Below are positions 44,877-59,274 of a stretch of 64,000 nucleotides of DNA, piece by piece. Origin of the DNA: Megalonaias nervosa (Eukaryota > Mollusca > Bivalvia > Unionida > Unionidae). Position numbers and translations under genes: made by a program. The stretch is from NCBI GenBank assembly GCA_016617855.1, contig JAECUM010004886.1:1-64000 (forward strand). The letters run 5' to 3'. Numbering within the stretch: the first letter of the stretch is position 1; every line of letters begins with the position of its first letter. The notes beneath the pieces were generated by a model. That model was not told the origin of the DNA. It saw nothing but the letters and a program-made list of their open reading frames with translations, and did not search any database.

Positions 44877-47800
44877 GTATTCAACCTTCCCATTATCTTT
44901 TGATGTAGCCAGCTCAAAATTGAAAATACAAAGTGAAGTCAGTGCAACATTATTACAGAAATATTATTGTTCTAAAAGTAGATGGCTATAAAGTTAAAAT
45001 TTGTGAAAGTGGAAGGTTTTTTGAACCAGCTGCCAGTAGATAAAGAGAAGGCTGTTTGTATTAATTATCTCTCATCCATGAAAGCAAGCAAGGTATAGGG
45101 AATTTTGCTTGCCTGTATGAAGTACAGGATAGCTTATGCCATACCCCTGGTGTCTTTGGTGTCATCTGCAGTCAGGTTATTAATGCCCAAGTTTTATTTT
45201 ATTGCCACTGCTGCCAGTTTTATGCATTAGATCTTCATCAAAGTTAGAGTGTTCCTTGAATCACTCTGAACCTTCACAGGGGAAGGTTGGTCAGAGCCAC
45301 CAACATGTTTTTTTACACATATGACTTTGTTTTTCCGAGTTAGCCCATGTAAAACATTGTATCCACCAAGCAGATGTCTTGTTGGTATGCTTATAGAACT
45401 TAGTCTGAGTGTTTTTTTTACATTATTTTAAACAACCTCTTGGGAATGTAATTCATACTTTTCTCATCACACATTAATGAATGTTGTTTACAGAATAGTC
45501 CCAGTGTACCAGTTGTGTCCCACTGGCATGTCTCCTGCTGTAGGTATGCTGTGTTGGAACTACGACTATCACATTTATAAATGTTACATTTCCTATAAGA
45601 AATACATCAAACCAATCCATTTAAATGTGATCATAAATTTTTTTTATTAGACCATAACGGGGGTGGCTTTATCTAAGAATAAAGTTAAGTAATAATTAGT
45701 CTTGACATCATTTATATTCATGAAAATTTTTGGGAATTTATACTAATATAACGTTTCTAAATTTGTTACATTTTTAATCTCAAGTTCAGAATGACACCAG
45801 CAGCACACAGATCCATCCCAATGACTTCAGTTGAATATACATTACTGTACTAGTCAAGTTTTGACTTGATAGCTTGGAATCTGTCAGCTAAGTTATTTCT
45901 GTAGGAGGATGAATATATATTTTTAAACATAATAATTTGATTTAAAATTTCCTAATAAAATGACTTGTTGAAATATATGTAAAGATCTCATCTCAAAACA
46001 TGATTGTAAAAATTGGCACACAAAGATTAAATAATGTACCATTGCCCATAGATAAGACTGATAAAGATGCATGGGCTATATAAAGCATATCAAAATTTAT
46101 AGGTATTTAAGATAAAAATTAAAAGTGATAAGGGCATTTAACTCTGCAGAACTTTTGAAACCTTGCACATACAACATGTTGAGTGGTCTCGGGTCACACA
46201 TTATGGCCATTTTTTTTTTTAGTGTACTTCTATCATTTTAAAGTGAACATGAAAGAAAGTATGTGAACTTTAAAAGCTTTAATTGATTCTCAAGTTGGAA
46301 TAGTTTTCTGGAACCAGCTTCAATGAATTTATTTATTTATGTGGTTTGGGTGATATTGCTGGCACTACCACCTGGGAGAGATAACTCTGTTGCACATAGG
46401 ATGAATTTCGTCTGTTTTTTTTACTATTTTCTGCATCTGTGAACAATTTACAAACTTAAGATTTTTGTCAGCCATTTTGACTTTACCTGCATTTCAGATT
46501 TTTTTAACACAATTACCCACATGCATTATTAGTTCCCATTTTAGATACTGTGAATTAAGTTTTGGTGGGAATCAGTTTTTTGGGTTTTGTGGAAAATTAT
46601 ATTTTTGTTGGTACTTTATTTTATGGATTGGAAAAGGGCTTTTATTCTTTCCATGGAAAAATCATGCTGTGTTGGGTCTTTAAAATTCACGGTTGGTAGC
46701 AGCTATGCAATTCACGATATTTCATACCCTATAAAAAATAATGAATTGATGATACCAGTTTTTGCAATGAACCATTCCACCACAGCTTGCTGTCCAGAAT
46801 ATTTTGACTAATGTTTGATTCATTAAAACAAAATATTGAGTATTTTATTGATGGTTTCACGACAAATACATTAGTTCTTCATCACAAATCTGGATCAACC
46901 TTGTTGATAGCTTGCTGTTGGGTACAAAAGAATCTTATCATTCTCATCATCCAAAGATACAAAGTCAGCGCCTTTGTGTCTCAAGGAAGAGAAATAGTTT
47001 GAACACACATCATTTCTACATCTCAGACTTACACCAAAAGTTGGTTGATAGCTTGCACTTGTGGTAATGAATAATCTTGCTGATTTCAAGGTCAAAAGAT
47101 CAAATTAAGGTCAGTGTAGATAAAAAGAAAAATGGCTCTTAATAATAACATCAGTTCTCCATAACAGACCAGGACCAGACATTGTGGATAGCTTGCACTT
47201 GCAGTAAGGAAGAAGTCTATCAATTTTGGGGTCAAAAAGTCAAAGGTCTTTGTCACTGTGACGGAAAGAACAAAAAATGGTTTCAGTAAAATAACACTAG
47301 TTTTACATCACAGACCTGTCCTTACCTTTGTGGATGGCTTGTACATGGGGTAAGGAAAAAGACTATTAATTTTGGAGTCAAAAGATAAAGATTAAATTCA
47401 CTTTGACAGAAGTAGAAACCAGTTTTTTGTACAGTAACTTTAGTTTTACACCATATACCTTGACAAGGTCTTGAACTTAAGGTGTAGAAGAGGTCTATTG
47501 ATTTGAGAGCCAAAAGATCAAATGCCATTGTGCTGAAAAAAGAGTGAAAGTGAGTTTTGTGTAATAACTTTTATTCTAGATTAAATTTTTTGACCAAACA
47601 TTGTAGATGGTTTGCACTTAGGGTAAAAAGCAGCCAATAGATTTTGGGATCTAGAGGTCAGAGATCACAACCATGGTAAGTCTAATAAGAAAATAATGGT
47701 TTCTGAAAAGTAACATATGTCCAAAGCTGTATATCGTGACCAAAGGTCGAGATTATTGAGATCCATTGGATAAATGCTCTCAACCGTGAGAGCTAAGAGT

Positions 47801-50800
47801 CAGCTAGTTCATTAGAGCAATTGTTATCAAATTTATTTGTTTTGATTCATTCAAATAAATCTTGTGTAGATACAATGACCTGAGGTGATATCATTGCATC
47901 AGTAGTCACATTCAGTCAGAACTTTTGCTTGACACATTGAGACTGCTGCTATACAAGGGACTGGTAAACTACTTCTTTGATTTGCTGTTACTGATAGAAG
48001 GCACTTTGATCATACTTTACAGAAATGAATCTCCAAAGACTTATCTCATATCTCATTGTCTTAAACTGCATCTAGACTTATTATATGCTTATTTTTGTTT
48101 CCAATAACTTTACATTGTCAGAATGATGCAGTATTTTACGATACTGAACACCTTCATATTGCACACAAGTGGACAACATGTGTGCATAAAGATAGTATAG
48201 TGGATTATGAACTACTTTGTAAACAAACCATTTACACTCATGTAGTAAACACTTTAGGTTTTGGTTGATTAGATTTATTTGTGAATGAACTAATGCATCT
48301 GTTTCATCCATTTGAAAGTATAGATGATAAAGTTAACAATGTGAATGAGTTCACTGAGTCAGAAACAAAACTTTCAAACAAGGAAAGGAATGAACATGAT
48401 ATTCGCAAAGTCGCCAACAAATGTGAGAGACGCAGTAATTGAAAATACTGTTCTGCTCATTGAAACAGTTATTTATGAATATATTCATATCTTTTTGCAA
48501 ATAGAATGGTTCAGACTATGACCAGTGCTCTCTAGGGTCTAAAAAAAATATAGCATAGAAAAGCATATTGATGCCAAGGGCTATTGCATATCTATCAGAA
48601 GCGTACCATTTTACAAGTTTGACAAAATATTATATTCAAGAAAAAAATGCAGCTGAAGGTTTTGGTAGGAAACTTAACGGCCTCAGAGCCAATAATCCAA
48701 GATGGCTAAAAAGTATTATTTCTGCTGGGTAAATGGAGTGTCTCACAACATTTGCTTTTTAATTTTCCCTGTGTAACGATTTTGATACAATGCTAGGCTA
48801 GCAATAGAAGATGCATTGTATGATACAGGTCATAGCTTGGTTCCCTCCAACCGCGAGATGCAAGTGACAGGGCATAAGCATGCTTTTTTTAGCTGGCAAT
48901 AAGACTGGTAATAAATGTACTTACATTGATGCATCTTGAATTTCCTCAAATTGTACTTTCTTAGTTCTTCAAATCTGACCGATATGTCCTGCAAAACCTG
49001 GTACACACTGAAACTGTACTGGAATTTCGAGTAGCCTACATTTCCAGCTGAAATTCATTCTCCTTACTGCACTGACTTGACCCATTAATCCAGTCAATAA
49101 TCATCAGAAATGCAGAATTGAGTTGGATCAACATAGAAACAAGATCCATGTGCATTCATTCACAATATGACTCAAAATTTCAGTTTTAAGTATGAAAAAA
49201 TCGAGAATTCTTTTTGAAGCTGATGTAGAGCACTCGACTAACTTCAAGGGTTGCTGGGCTGTGCTATGTGCACACTAATATTGTTATTGTATATTGATGA
49301 ATCTGGTTGTGTATTTATTTTGGAATACAGCATAAATTCAGTTACTTTGTTTCTTGTAGTGCATTTTTTTTTTTAATTAAACCTTAGGTAGAATAAGAAA
49401 ATGAGTATATAATAAAAAGGTTACTGCATTTGTATGGGGAAAACATTAACTCGTTTTCTTGGATGGATACCGCACTCCCACAGGTCATGCAGTATTCATC
49501 CGAAAAAACTTGTTCATATTTTCCCATAGAAATGCAGTAACCTATAAATACTTTGTGCAATCATTCAAGTCAGAATTCTGTTGTCAGCTTCAATAGATAT
49601 CTTTCAAAAACACTTTATAAACAGACACTAGTGCAGGAGGAATATGTCAGTCATTCATTGAAACTGTCCATCTTCATCTGAAACATGACATCACTTCCTC
49701 ATCACAAAGACATATCGCATCACCCATTATCATCGGCCTTCCAGATCACTTTTTTACAAGGAAAACATTTTTTCTTTGCTGGACCCTAATTTTTCTGAGA
49801 TTTCAAAGAGCCACGTGAGTGTTCTGGTTAAACAAGACTGTCACATCAATGAACATTGTTTATGTCTGCTTGGGCAAGAAGAATGGCACATGGTTTAAGA
49901 TGTGATAAAAATTTTCAGTGTAAAGATGATGCTTCTAAAATGGCTTTTGACCATGGAAATTCAGCAACAGCTTAAAAATAATCAATTTTCAAAATATTTA
50001 TTCATGAAATACAATTCTATTCAATTTTTGCTTATCTTTCATCGTTATGCAGTTTACATTTTTGCATTTTGTTGATGGCATGGTAAGGTAGCTGTGTGTG
50101 TAAGTAAGACATCAGTAAGACTACAACTGAATCTTAAATGGATGGTCAGCATATTCATCAGATAAAAAATAGATGGATGACCAAAATTAGAGAATGGCTG
50201 AAATACTTCTTGATAACCTTTGATATTGGTCCATCAGTTATCTTGTCAACAATAACTGATAACTGTCAAAATAAAGGGAAATAGAGTATCTTATGTAATT
50301 TTCTTTATCTACTGTTAACTGTAACTCGTATACATGTAAATTATTTTCAAAAGGGGCCCAGGTGGCCAAGTGGTCAAAGGCACCCATCTTTAAAGATCAC
50401 TGACATGTCACACTGCGGGTTTGAGTCTCAGGTTCTACCAATGTGGGTATGTGAGAAAACTTGCCAGTAGCTTTCTGTGGGTCATAGGTTCTTCCTGGGG
50501 TTTTCTGGTTTCTTCCATCATCAGATATACTGACCACCATGTATAGCCTATCATGTGCTGAAGAAATGGCTTTAAACCAACAAAATCACAAATTATCCTT
50601 AAAAAAACCCCAGCAAATCGGAGATGTTAAAGCCCAGTTTACATTACCACTGTTTAATCATTCAAATGCATCGCTTTATAAACAAATAATTTCCTAATCT
50701 AAAATCAAATGAGTTGTAAAGTTTTATGTGACACTTTTCTGCTGACATCGTCATAATAATTACAGAATAACATTTTCGTCAAACATGAGGCAATATATAG

Positions 50801-50870
50801 TAACTTGCACATATCCAGGCAGAATGCTGTAATTCAAGATATCAATATGATATGTTTGGTCACCTTTCAG
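44877..50870 (+). other. AACS: AACS intron 5 (6 kb)
   Basis: 46860-47700 is a degenerate ~130-bp repeat (GATAGCTTGCACTTG-GGTAA, then GGTCAAAAGATCAAA). A SINE sits at 50354-50595. The rest (44877-46860, 47700-50350) shows no gene; short frames there lack any protein signature. Confidence 0.8.
50354..50595 (+). mobile_element. tRNA-derived SINE
   Basis: The head GGGCCCAGGTGGCCAAGTGG has an A box, with B box GGGTTTGAGTC about 60 bases on and the tail GGCTTTAAACCAACAAAATC. It is the same family as the copy at 20510, opposite strand. Confidence 0.8.
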
Positions 50871-50985
50871 GGTGTATTAGACCGATTCACACAGATCCAG
50901 CCAAAGTTAATCTTCAGCATCAATGCTGTCCACTACAATGGCAAAATTCATAACCACCTGGAAAAGCTGGTACAGGTGGTACAAG
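50871..50985 (+). CDS. AACS: AACS exon 6
   Basis: The acceptor is CACCTTTCAG and the donor CAAG|GTAAGT; phase 0 to phase 1. It encodes residues about 184-221, [20 protein letters not shown] and a helix with [10 protein letters not shown], conserved in AACS. Confidence 0.95.
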
Positions 50986-51510
50986 GTAAGTACATATTAA
51001 TTACAGTAATTTCTAGTGGATCATGATTGAGAATAATATATCAATCAGCTCTCTTTAGTCTTCTAGAGAATTTGAATGTCTTCATCCATGCAACAATGTC
51101 AACAAAAATGTTGCGATGTTGTAAAAGTAAATGGCTAAATGTTAACAGTAAGTAAAAGTAACTGGCTTATAAGTTGCTGCCTGCTGCAAATGAGAACACT
51201 GATTAGTTTTAAACGCCTTAATTTATTTTAGCAGCAAAAAAATGGAAAGCAGTTTTCTTGGGCATGTTTTAGTAGTAGTGTTTAATTGTTAACATTCTGT
51301 ATATACTTTTTATACACCCACAATAAGGCAGAGTGTATTGTGTTGTCCTTCCATGTATATGTTGCCAAATTCATTTCCAGACTGCAACTCAAGGTAAGGA
51401 TAAAAGATGTTTATGTTTCTAAGGCATCTGAGAAAACAATACCTTCATCATAGTCCCACGTCTGTTACCAAGACAATATTGTACATTTCTGGAACCTTTT
51501 TGTTTTACAG
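50986..51510 (+). other. AACS: AACS intron 6
   Basis: A short intron; nothing notable seen. Confidence 0.85.
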
Positions 51511-51589
51511 GTCTGCCGGATCTGGAGAAAGTGGTTGTAATCCCGTTTGTCGCTGAAGCATCCTGTGATATTTCTCATATAAAGAATAG
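51511..51589 (+). CDS. AACS: AACS exon 7
   Basis: The acceptor is TTGTTTTACAG and the donor ATAG|GTGACT; phase 1 to phase 2. It encodes residues about 222-247, LPDLEKVVVIPFV followed by a variable stretch, as in other AACS proteins. Confidence 0.93.
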
Positions 51590-52269
51590 GTGACTATTTC
51601 TAGGAGAAGTATTGTATGTACTTCCTTACAAGTCAGGTCCAAACTGCAAAAAAGCAGACCCTGATCTGCTGTCCCAAAATCAGTGTTTCATTTGTTCTGC
51701 TGATTACTCCTAACAAACTGCCAGATCTACCAGTGCATTGTGTAACAGTAGGTCTTCATCTATGCAGTTTGCATTTGGACTTGACTTCAGAGTGAGTGTG
51801 TATGATACTTGTTGAAGATTTCTTAAATTGCAACTTATGCTGATTTGCTGCACTTGTTATTCTATTATTTTCACAGTTTTAATAGATAACTGAGAAATTT
51901 CATATGTGTGTGATTGTATCTTTAATCTCATTCTGAATCAAGTGTCAAAATTCTAATTGCACTTGTCAGATATTTTCCTGAAAATTAATGTTGCTGCCAA
52001 ACAGTAATACACTCCATTTTGAAATGTACCAGAAAATTCATTTTCTGTTCCATCTTTGCTTTTTCTTCAGTGTTAGTGTTATCCTTTACCTGTTCCAGCT
52101 TTGCTTTTTCTTCAGTGTTAGTGTTTTCCTGTTTCATCTTAAACAATTCATTTCATTTTTACCTTCTTTAAAAAAAAAACTATACTTTAGAATTTCACCC
52201 AACAACTGTGTTTTACATCACTCTATTATTTTTAACAAAATTTAGTTATTTATTCAGTGGTTTTATTAA

Positions 52270-53420
52270 TTTTTAGCTCAACCAGTCATAGACAAGAGCT
52301 TATGTAATGGCCTGTCATCCAGTGTCCATTAGCAAAAATTTTATCACTACTTCTCCTAAATAACTGGAAGAAATACCACCAAATTACAGACAAATTCATC
52401 CCAAGGTCTAGTTGGTCCTAAATGAAAATGGATAATAATATCAGTATGGGGTTTTCACCAAAATATATCTTATGGTATTTAGTTGGTCCGTAATGAAACT
52501 GCTGCCAGTCTGACATCCAATAAGGCTGTCATGGCAGCCATTTTGAAATGGTCATGTGCACATGTTTTCACTTAAAGACATATGATGAGGTCTAGTTTGT
52601 CCTCAATGAAAACAGGGCCAGTCAGGCATCCAGTATGCATGTCATTGTGGCTGTGTTAAAAATCTTGAATGGATGGTCATATCAGCGTGGGGTTTTCACC
52701 AAATACATCTTATGTCAAGTTAGTTCTAAATGAAAACTGACACTGCTCTGACATCCATTATTGCTGCCCTGGTGGTCATTTTGAAAATTTGATCATTGTT
52801 ACTCTACCAGAACTGATGGTGATATTCCTATGATGTCTAGTCGGTCCTAAATGACAACTGCTGCTAAATTTAAGATGGGTTATGGTTGCCATCTTGAAAA
52901 TATTGTTATTGCTGCTTCTTCTTGATGGATTGTGGTTTCACCAGATGACTAATTATGGTGTCAAGTTGGGTCCTAAATGTTGCAAATCTGATATTCAAAT
53001 ATGGCTGACCATGGCAGCCATTTTGACAATCCTATTATCATTACATCCCCGGAACAAACAATTATATCGGTTTTCACCAGAAGACTTGTTATGGTGTCTG
53101 GTTTCCTAAATGAAACTATTGCCAGTCTAAACTCCAATATGGGTACCATAGTGAGTATTTTAAATTTTTGGATGGTTATATTGATATTGGGTTTTCACAA
53201 AAATACTTCTTAGGATTTCTAATCGGTCCTAAATGGAAATGGTGCTGATCATGTTTCCAGTATGGCCACCAAGGTGATCATGGATGGTCATATTTACATG
53301 GTGTTTTCACCAAAAGACATCCAGTGATACCTAGTTGATCCTGACATCAAGTGATATCTAGTTGAAATTGTTGCTTATCTTCATGCAAAATGGCCTCCAG
53401 ATGGTTTCAACACTCAGAAA
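52270..53420 (+). repeat. Degenerate array, ~140-bp unit
   Basis: Units run GGTCCTAAATGAAAATGG, then GACATCCAATATGGC, GGCAGCCATTTTGAAAAT and CATGGGGTTTTCACCA. The same family fills 59275-60990. Confidence 0.75.
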
Positions 53421-53964
53421 GTAAGAAGAAGAAATTCTTTTCAGCCAGTTGAGAGAAAGTCTCTTTGAGGCACTCTTGTTTATATTTTGGTTGTCCAGGA
53501 CATTTACAGATCAAAATTTAGAAATCTCATTATTTAATCCTAGATGTCCCATCATTGCTTTTACCAGAAAACTAATATAATTATGTTAAAAGTTTAATTA
53601 TCCTTAGTATGTGTGTGTTTTCTTGAAAGTTTATTTTCTTCCTAAATGGAAAACCAAAGTCAAAATTTATTTGTACAGAAAATTAAAGCAAAAATATATT
53701 TGTACAGCATGTACACATGCACCTTTTCCAATATTTAATGTCTATTTAGAATGGATTTTCACTGATGTACATTTATTGAATATAAAAGGATGTACTTTTT
53801 GATTTTTAAAGAATTGTACAGTTGATTAATCAAATAATTCAAGATCATAAACAAGACAACATAACAAAAAGTTCCTTATTAATCAGGTTGACTGGAAATT
53901 AAAATATGTTTTAAGGATTATTTGCTGAAGTGTGCCCAAATCAGTGGCTAAAACCTTAGACTCA

Positions 53965-54103
53965 GTGACACTGTTATTATTGTCCATACTGGGTTTACAT
54001 AGTAATAGATGTGACACTGTTATTATTGTCCATACTGGGTTTATATAGTAATAGATGTGACACTGTTATTATTGTCCATACTGGGTTTACATAGTAATAG
54101 ATA
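53965..54103 (+). repeat. Three-copy 46-bp tandem repeat
   Basis: The unit is GACACTGTTATTATTGTCCA then TACTGGGTTTACATAGTAATAG, almost identical in the three copies. Confidence 0.9.
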
Positions 54104-55959
54104 CTACACATGAAATGAAATGTGAGTCAGCAATTTTTTCTTTGTTGGGTATAGTGAATCAGCTGAGATGCACAATTAACCATACCTGTCATCTCTCACA
54201 TGGTGAGAAAAAAATCCCGATTTTTGCGGTCATTCTATGCCTACCTCCAGATCTCATAATATCTCCCGATTGTTGCAGATAACTTCCGATTATTACATTA
54301 TGTATGTTGATTTTCATTTCTCCTTAAAAAAATCCTACATAAATATATGGTGTGCAGTCCACTGAAGCAATGTTCTCACCTGTGAATATTGTTGTGATGA
54401 AATAATTGTTATCACACTGCAAAGAATTTTTTTGTTCAGTAAATAGAATGTTACTTTTAAATTTATGAAGATTGTTTATATGACAATACTAAAATCAAAA
54501 ACATGAACCACAACAAAAAATAAACCACAACAATAAAATTGTCAGCAATTAGTTTCAATCCCAAGAATGATCACTATGAATGCAGTGTAATTTTCTCTAC
54601 AAGCAAAATAGCATCTCCATTTCCACCAAGGATACTTACACAAGTGAACACCTGGCATTACTGTACCATATATACAAACATTAATTACCATCATTAAATT
54701 AAAAGAAATTATGCAGAAACATACCATGTAGTATATGTGCCCTCAAAAAGAAATTCAGAATAAATATGATTTAGTAAACAATGTTAAATGCCTTATGAGT
54801 GGACAATAAGGAAATAATGTGAGATATGAAATGTAGGGAAAATGTTGGCACATGTATGATAGCTTGAAACTGCAGATTTGAACTGTTAAGTTTAATTCAC
54901 ACACACACTTAGGCACCATTAGTTATAACAAAATAGGGCATCGTTTATTTGCCAATCAATTGCTTGTGCTTACATATGCACACAAGAACATTGTTTCTTT
55001 GAAGTATATCGGAGGTCAGTCCTTTTCACAAGATAATTGCAATGATCATTATTAACTGTTATTATATTATATTGTATAATTATATTATTATATAATTTGC
55101 ATTGTTTGATTGTTAGTTGTTTTTTTCATATAACGTAATGTAACAGTGTATGTTGGACTTAACCTTGTCCAAAATCAAGTTCATGTTGTACTTAACCTGA
55201 TATATTGATTTTTTTAAAGTCGTTCAACAACTAATACATAGCCGAAATGTTCTCTATATGCATGGGTTTAATATTAGGATCATTTATTAATAGAAGTAAA
55301 CATATTTATTAGGGTTTGGGTGTAGGTTATTGGAATTCCCCTTGTAAATATATCTGGCCTACCAGACATGTTGCATATTCTACATAATAATTTTAGTAAC
55401 AACCTAATTATAACCAAGATTTTATCTAGTAAACTTTAGGACCATTCTGGAAGGTTATTTTCCATTAGGTAATATTTTTTATGGAAAATGCTAATTGTGA
55501 TCTGAGGTCAAGTGGAGGACTATGTAATCTTGTTACTGGAAAAATTATTCATCTGTGCTTTAAGATTTTAGCAGAATCAATTATATTAATATTGTGCCCA
55601 GAAGTTCATTTGGGCTGGAATTTTATGGATTCAAATTATATAATTCAAGTGATTCTTCTCATGAAATACAAATGGCTCTTCAAAAATAATATTCATGGAA
55701 CTAGCGACTTGAATTTATACTGAAATTTCAGATAAAAATTTAATTCATGGATTGTACTATTGTGATCCAACAAATGACTGTTGGCACATCAGCATTATAT
55801 GGGCCATCAAAGGCACATCAACACCTTCAGTGTTGATTTAATTAAGCTTTTCAATAAAGTTTATTTAGAACTTTAATAATTAGGACTTGTGTGTGTAATT
55901 CTAGGATTATTTGGAATTTAATTTGCAATACCATAAGTTCCTTTTTTTTAAAATACATT

Positions 55960-56290
55960 TTCGCTTTGCATTTTAGGGAAATAATTTGCATCCACCTTGG
56001 ATGTGGGAGGTCGTGGGTTCTAACCCTGTCCGAGTCATACCAAAGACTTATAAAAATGGAACTTACAGCTGCCTTGCTTGGCGCTCAGCATTAAGAGGTT
56101 AGTGTTAGGTCTGGTCAGCCCGGTATCTGGATAATGTGACTGGGTTGGACATCATGCTGCATGTCTGCGGTATGATGCCCCAGTGTTAGACATCACTATA
56201 AACTGCCACACTGCAGACATCGTAGCGATATGACTGAAAAATTCTTAAAGCTACATTAAAAATCCAAATCACACACACACACACACATAT
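55960..56290 (+). mobile_element. SINE (5' truncated), second family
   Basis: It has a B box GTGGGTTCTAACCCT, then a core with AATGTGACTGGGTTGGACAT and a tail ATATGACTGAAAAATTCTTA before a CA run. The core matches a SINE type I recall from many mollusc genomes. Confidence 0.7.
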
Positions 56291-57593
56291 GCATCTCACC
56301 CTTTTCTATTATTTCTTTTAAGACCACAGAGTCATAATACTGTTAATTAATCACACTATCCTTGTTGCTTGTTTTCTTAAGTCTAACCTTTAGCTGTTGT
56401 GCAGTTTGTCCACAGCTGACCAGTATGTGAAAAGGGGGCACATCCTTGGGAAAAAAAGGTGCATCACAGGGAGAAATGACGATTCCTTTGAGAATTTCAT
56501 GCGTATTGGACCCCGAAAATCTGGCAGTATTAAGTGAAAATGATGCTTAAAAAATGCCAGGAGAAACCTCCCATTTTTAGGTCCCAATCTCCCTATTTTT
56601 TTATTCAGTCTCAATACTTGGTTTTTGAAAAGTTGACAGGTATGAATTAACTGGTAGCAGAGATAGGTACGATTTCAGAACAGTTGGGTTACAGGGATTT
56701 ATTATTTGGACATATAAGTAGGAACAAAGGAATCCCCAAGGCTGTCAGTTGAAAGAATTCTGGATCTCTTAGAGAAGAAAAGTCAGAAATATCAAAAGCT
56801 GGGAAGTATACTAATGGAAACCATGTTCATTTTCAACAAGCAGACCTACAACCTCAAAAAATACATATGAACAGACACATCTGGTCAAGTCTGGCAGTAA
56901 AGTTTTCTTTGATGAGGTTATTGAACGAGTATTGAAAGATGATAAAAAGTGTGTGTGTTATTCTTGCTTGTATCTTTTTCATTTTAATTGTGGCCTATGA
57001 TACACATATTTTATTTTAAAAGTCGGATATGTGTTGACACACTACCACACAATATACAGTGTAGATACAAATTACATGGTGTGAGGGACTGATATAAAGT
57101 TATTAGTAAAAAACCTGGTGCAATTATTTAATTATAGGGTTTCAATAAATCCAGGAGCTGAGTTTTCACACCTGTTGTATGCTTTGTGGCTGTATCTGAC
57201 ATGACAAGTTCATTACTGTCATGTTCTAAATGCATATAGATGGCTTGGGCAGTTACTTAAGCAACCGATGCCCTACTCTTAAATTGCCCATTTAAATTTG
57301 AGGATTTTAATGGATATATGTCTTTAGGTTCTGGATTGAGTTTTGATTCTTTGACTTGTCACACACATTGATGCTTTGGCTCATAACATACAGTTTTAAC
57401 GATTTATGCATTTTTTTTCTTATTCCAGAGAGAAATACACCAGTAAAAATGTAATCCGTCTTTGCTCACAATATCAGTCATATCCTAATGTAATTTACAA
57501 AATGTTTCTTGAGGACTGGCCTGTTAAGTTTCAGCAAGACATGGGTAGATAAGGTGAGATCTGTTCACAGAAAATACACATCTTGTTTTGCAG

Positions 57594-57744
57594 CTGCCTC
57601 TTGGACAATTTTCTTGCTACAGGGATAGAGGAGGTAAAAATCCCTGAGTTAAAGTTTGAGCAGGTGCCCTTCAACCACCCTCTCTTCATCATGTACTCAT
57701 CAGGTACTACAGGGGCACCAAAATGTATTGTCCACTCTGTTGGG
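57594..57744 (+). CDS. AACS: AACS exon 8 (adenylation P-loop)
   Basis: The acceptor is TGTTTTGCAG and the donor TGGG|GTAAGA; phase 2 to phase 0. It encodes residues about 248-298, including [19 protein letters not shown], the AMP/phosphate-binding motif of the ANL superfamily (A3 motif), complete with the conserved Lys. Confidence 0.97.
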
Positions 57745-58914
57745 GTAAGAGCATTTTCTATATATATATATATATTTTACGTAGAATGTTAAGCAATATT
57801 TTATGTGGATACACAATATCAGCAATAAGAAAAACATTTTATTGCCATTTTGTCTATACATCCATCTATCCATGTGACTTTAGACAAGGTGGTTTCCACA
57901 ACATAATAGTCTTTATTTCTCAAGCTAAATATGTCCCTCACCCATTGGTAGAAACAAAAGCCCATTGATCTGTGGGCTGCTAGGTCCAGGGGTTGGGCTC
58001 ATCCAGTAAATCATACATGGGACTGAGAAAAGACACTTATAATATGGAGTGTATCATTTTAATAAGTACTCCTTGATTAATCAGAGTGCTCTGGCATATA
58101 ACTTGAAAAAGTACATTCCCCAGGCACCATGTATGTTTAAATAGAACAGCTCTCAGTATCACAGGAGCTGAATATGTGATTTTTCTTTCTGCATGACAGA
58201 TCAAGTTTCCTTGGCTTAATTTTCATCAACTTTATAGGTAAACTACACTTGTGGATTCAGAGGCCAAGAGGTGAATGGTCAGAGTTGCTGTAGCTTATAT
58301 GGTAATTTTTGGGGTTATAAATCAAGTTTCATGGATTAAATGATTAAATTTTCATTAAACATAAAAGGTCAGCATTACTAGAGTTAAGATTTTTGGGTTC
58401 CACATGGTAAATCAAGTTCTGGCACCCATTTTAAGGAACTTCATAGTTGCATTGCTCTTAGGGAAGGCCAGTCACTGTTCTGCCTGCTTGACCATAGGTC
58501 AAGGTCACTGGACTTGAAACTACAATCTGGATTTATGCATAATAACTGAATTTAAACTGACCCAATGTTTATCAAACTTCTTAGGTATACTACACTTGCA
58601 CAGTAGCAGCTCCTAATCAATTCTGGGGGATAATATGTTGTTAAATATCGAGACTTCTTACATTAAATTTTGCAATATTTGAAACACACACACACACATG
58701 CACTTAGACACCAATGAATAGCATGGAAAGTTTTTCATTTCATAGAGGGTCATTTTCAAACCTCATTGTGACTGGAGTTCAGATTTGGAATTGGATTATG
58801 CATTCTAATATAGGGTCAAATTATTAAAGGTCAGTTTCTTGAGGTAATATTATGTCAGTTTTACATTTGTAATGATTGTGTTCAGTTGGGGAATCAGCAT
58901 TTCTCCTGAAGGTT

Positions 58915-59110
58915 TTTGTTTATGGTCTGTGGTTGGTTGTTTGGTTTTTGACATGTTATTGACTGTGTCATGTAGAGGAATTGGGAAATCGGTGCCTTTC
59001 CCAAGGACACACAGAGGCAGCCAACCAAGGCTGGCCTGGGTAGGTATAGAATCTACAGCCCTTAACTTATGAATGAGATGCTCTGCAAGTGGATGACTGT
59101 TCTTTTTGGA
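58915..59110 (-). mobile_element. SINE-like element, third family
   Basis: On the minus strand it reads GTAGATTCTATACCTACCC (B-box-like), then CCTTGGGAAAGGCACC and CCAATTCCTCTACATGA. It shares the latter with the copy at 59670. Confidence 0.5.
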
Positions 59111-59274
59111 GTACACTATAAGTTTCTCAAACCTTGAAAAAAAAATAGATATGCCTAATGGCTGTAAAAATGATAGAAGAGAATGATAGTTTTCTTTTAA
59201 TGTCATGAAAATAAATTTTTTAAAGTATTTTTTATGATTTCCTTGGAACAAAAACTTAGGTTAGTTCTCACTCA

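Larger units (their letters stand above)
51590..57593 (+). other. AACS: AACS intron 7 (6 kb)
   Basis: It contains degenerate ~140-bp repeats (52270-53420), a three-copy 46-bp tandem repeat (about 53965-54103), a SINE (about 55960-56290) and a CATACCTGTCA / TGACAGGTATG pair at 54182 and 56633. Elsewhere nothing is recognised. Confidence 0.8.

Noticed and set aside
52882..53213. Overlapping plus-strand frames
   Set aside because: They are translations of the ~140-bp degenerate repeat.
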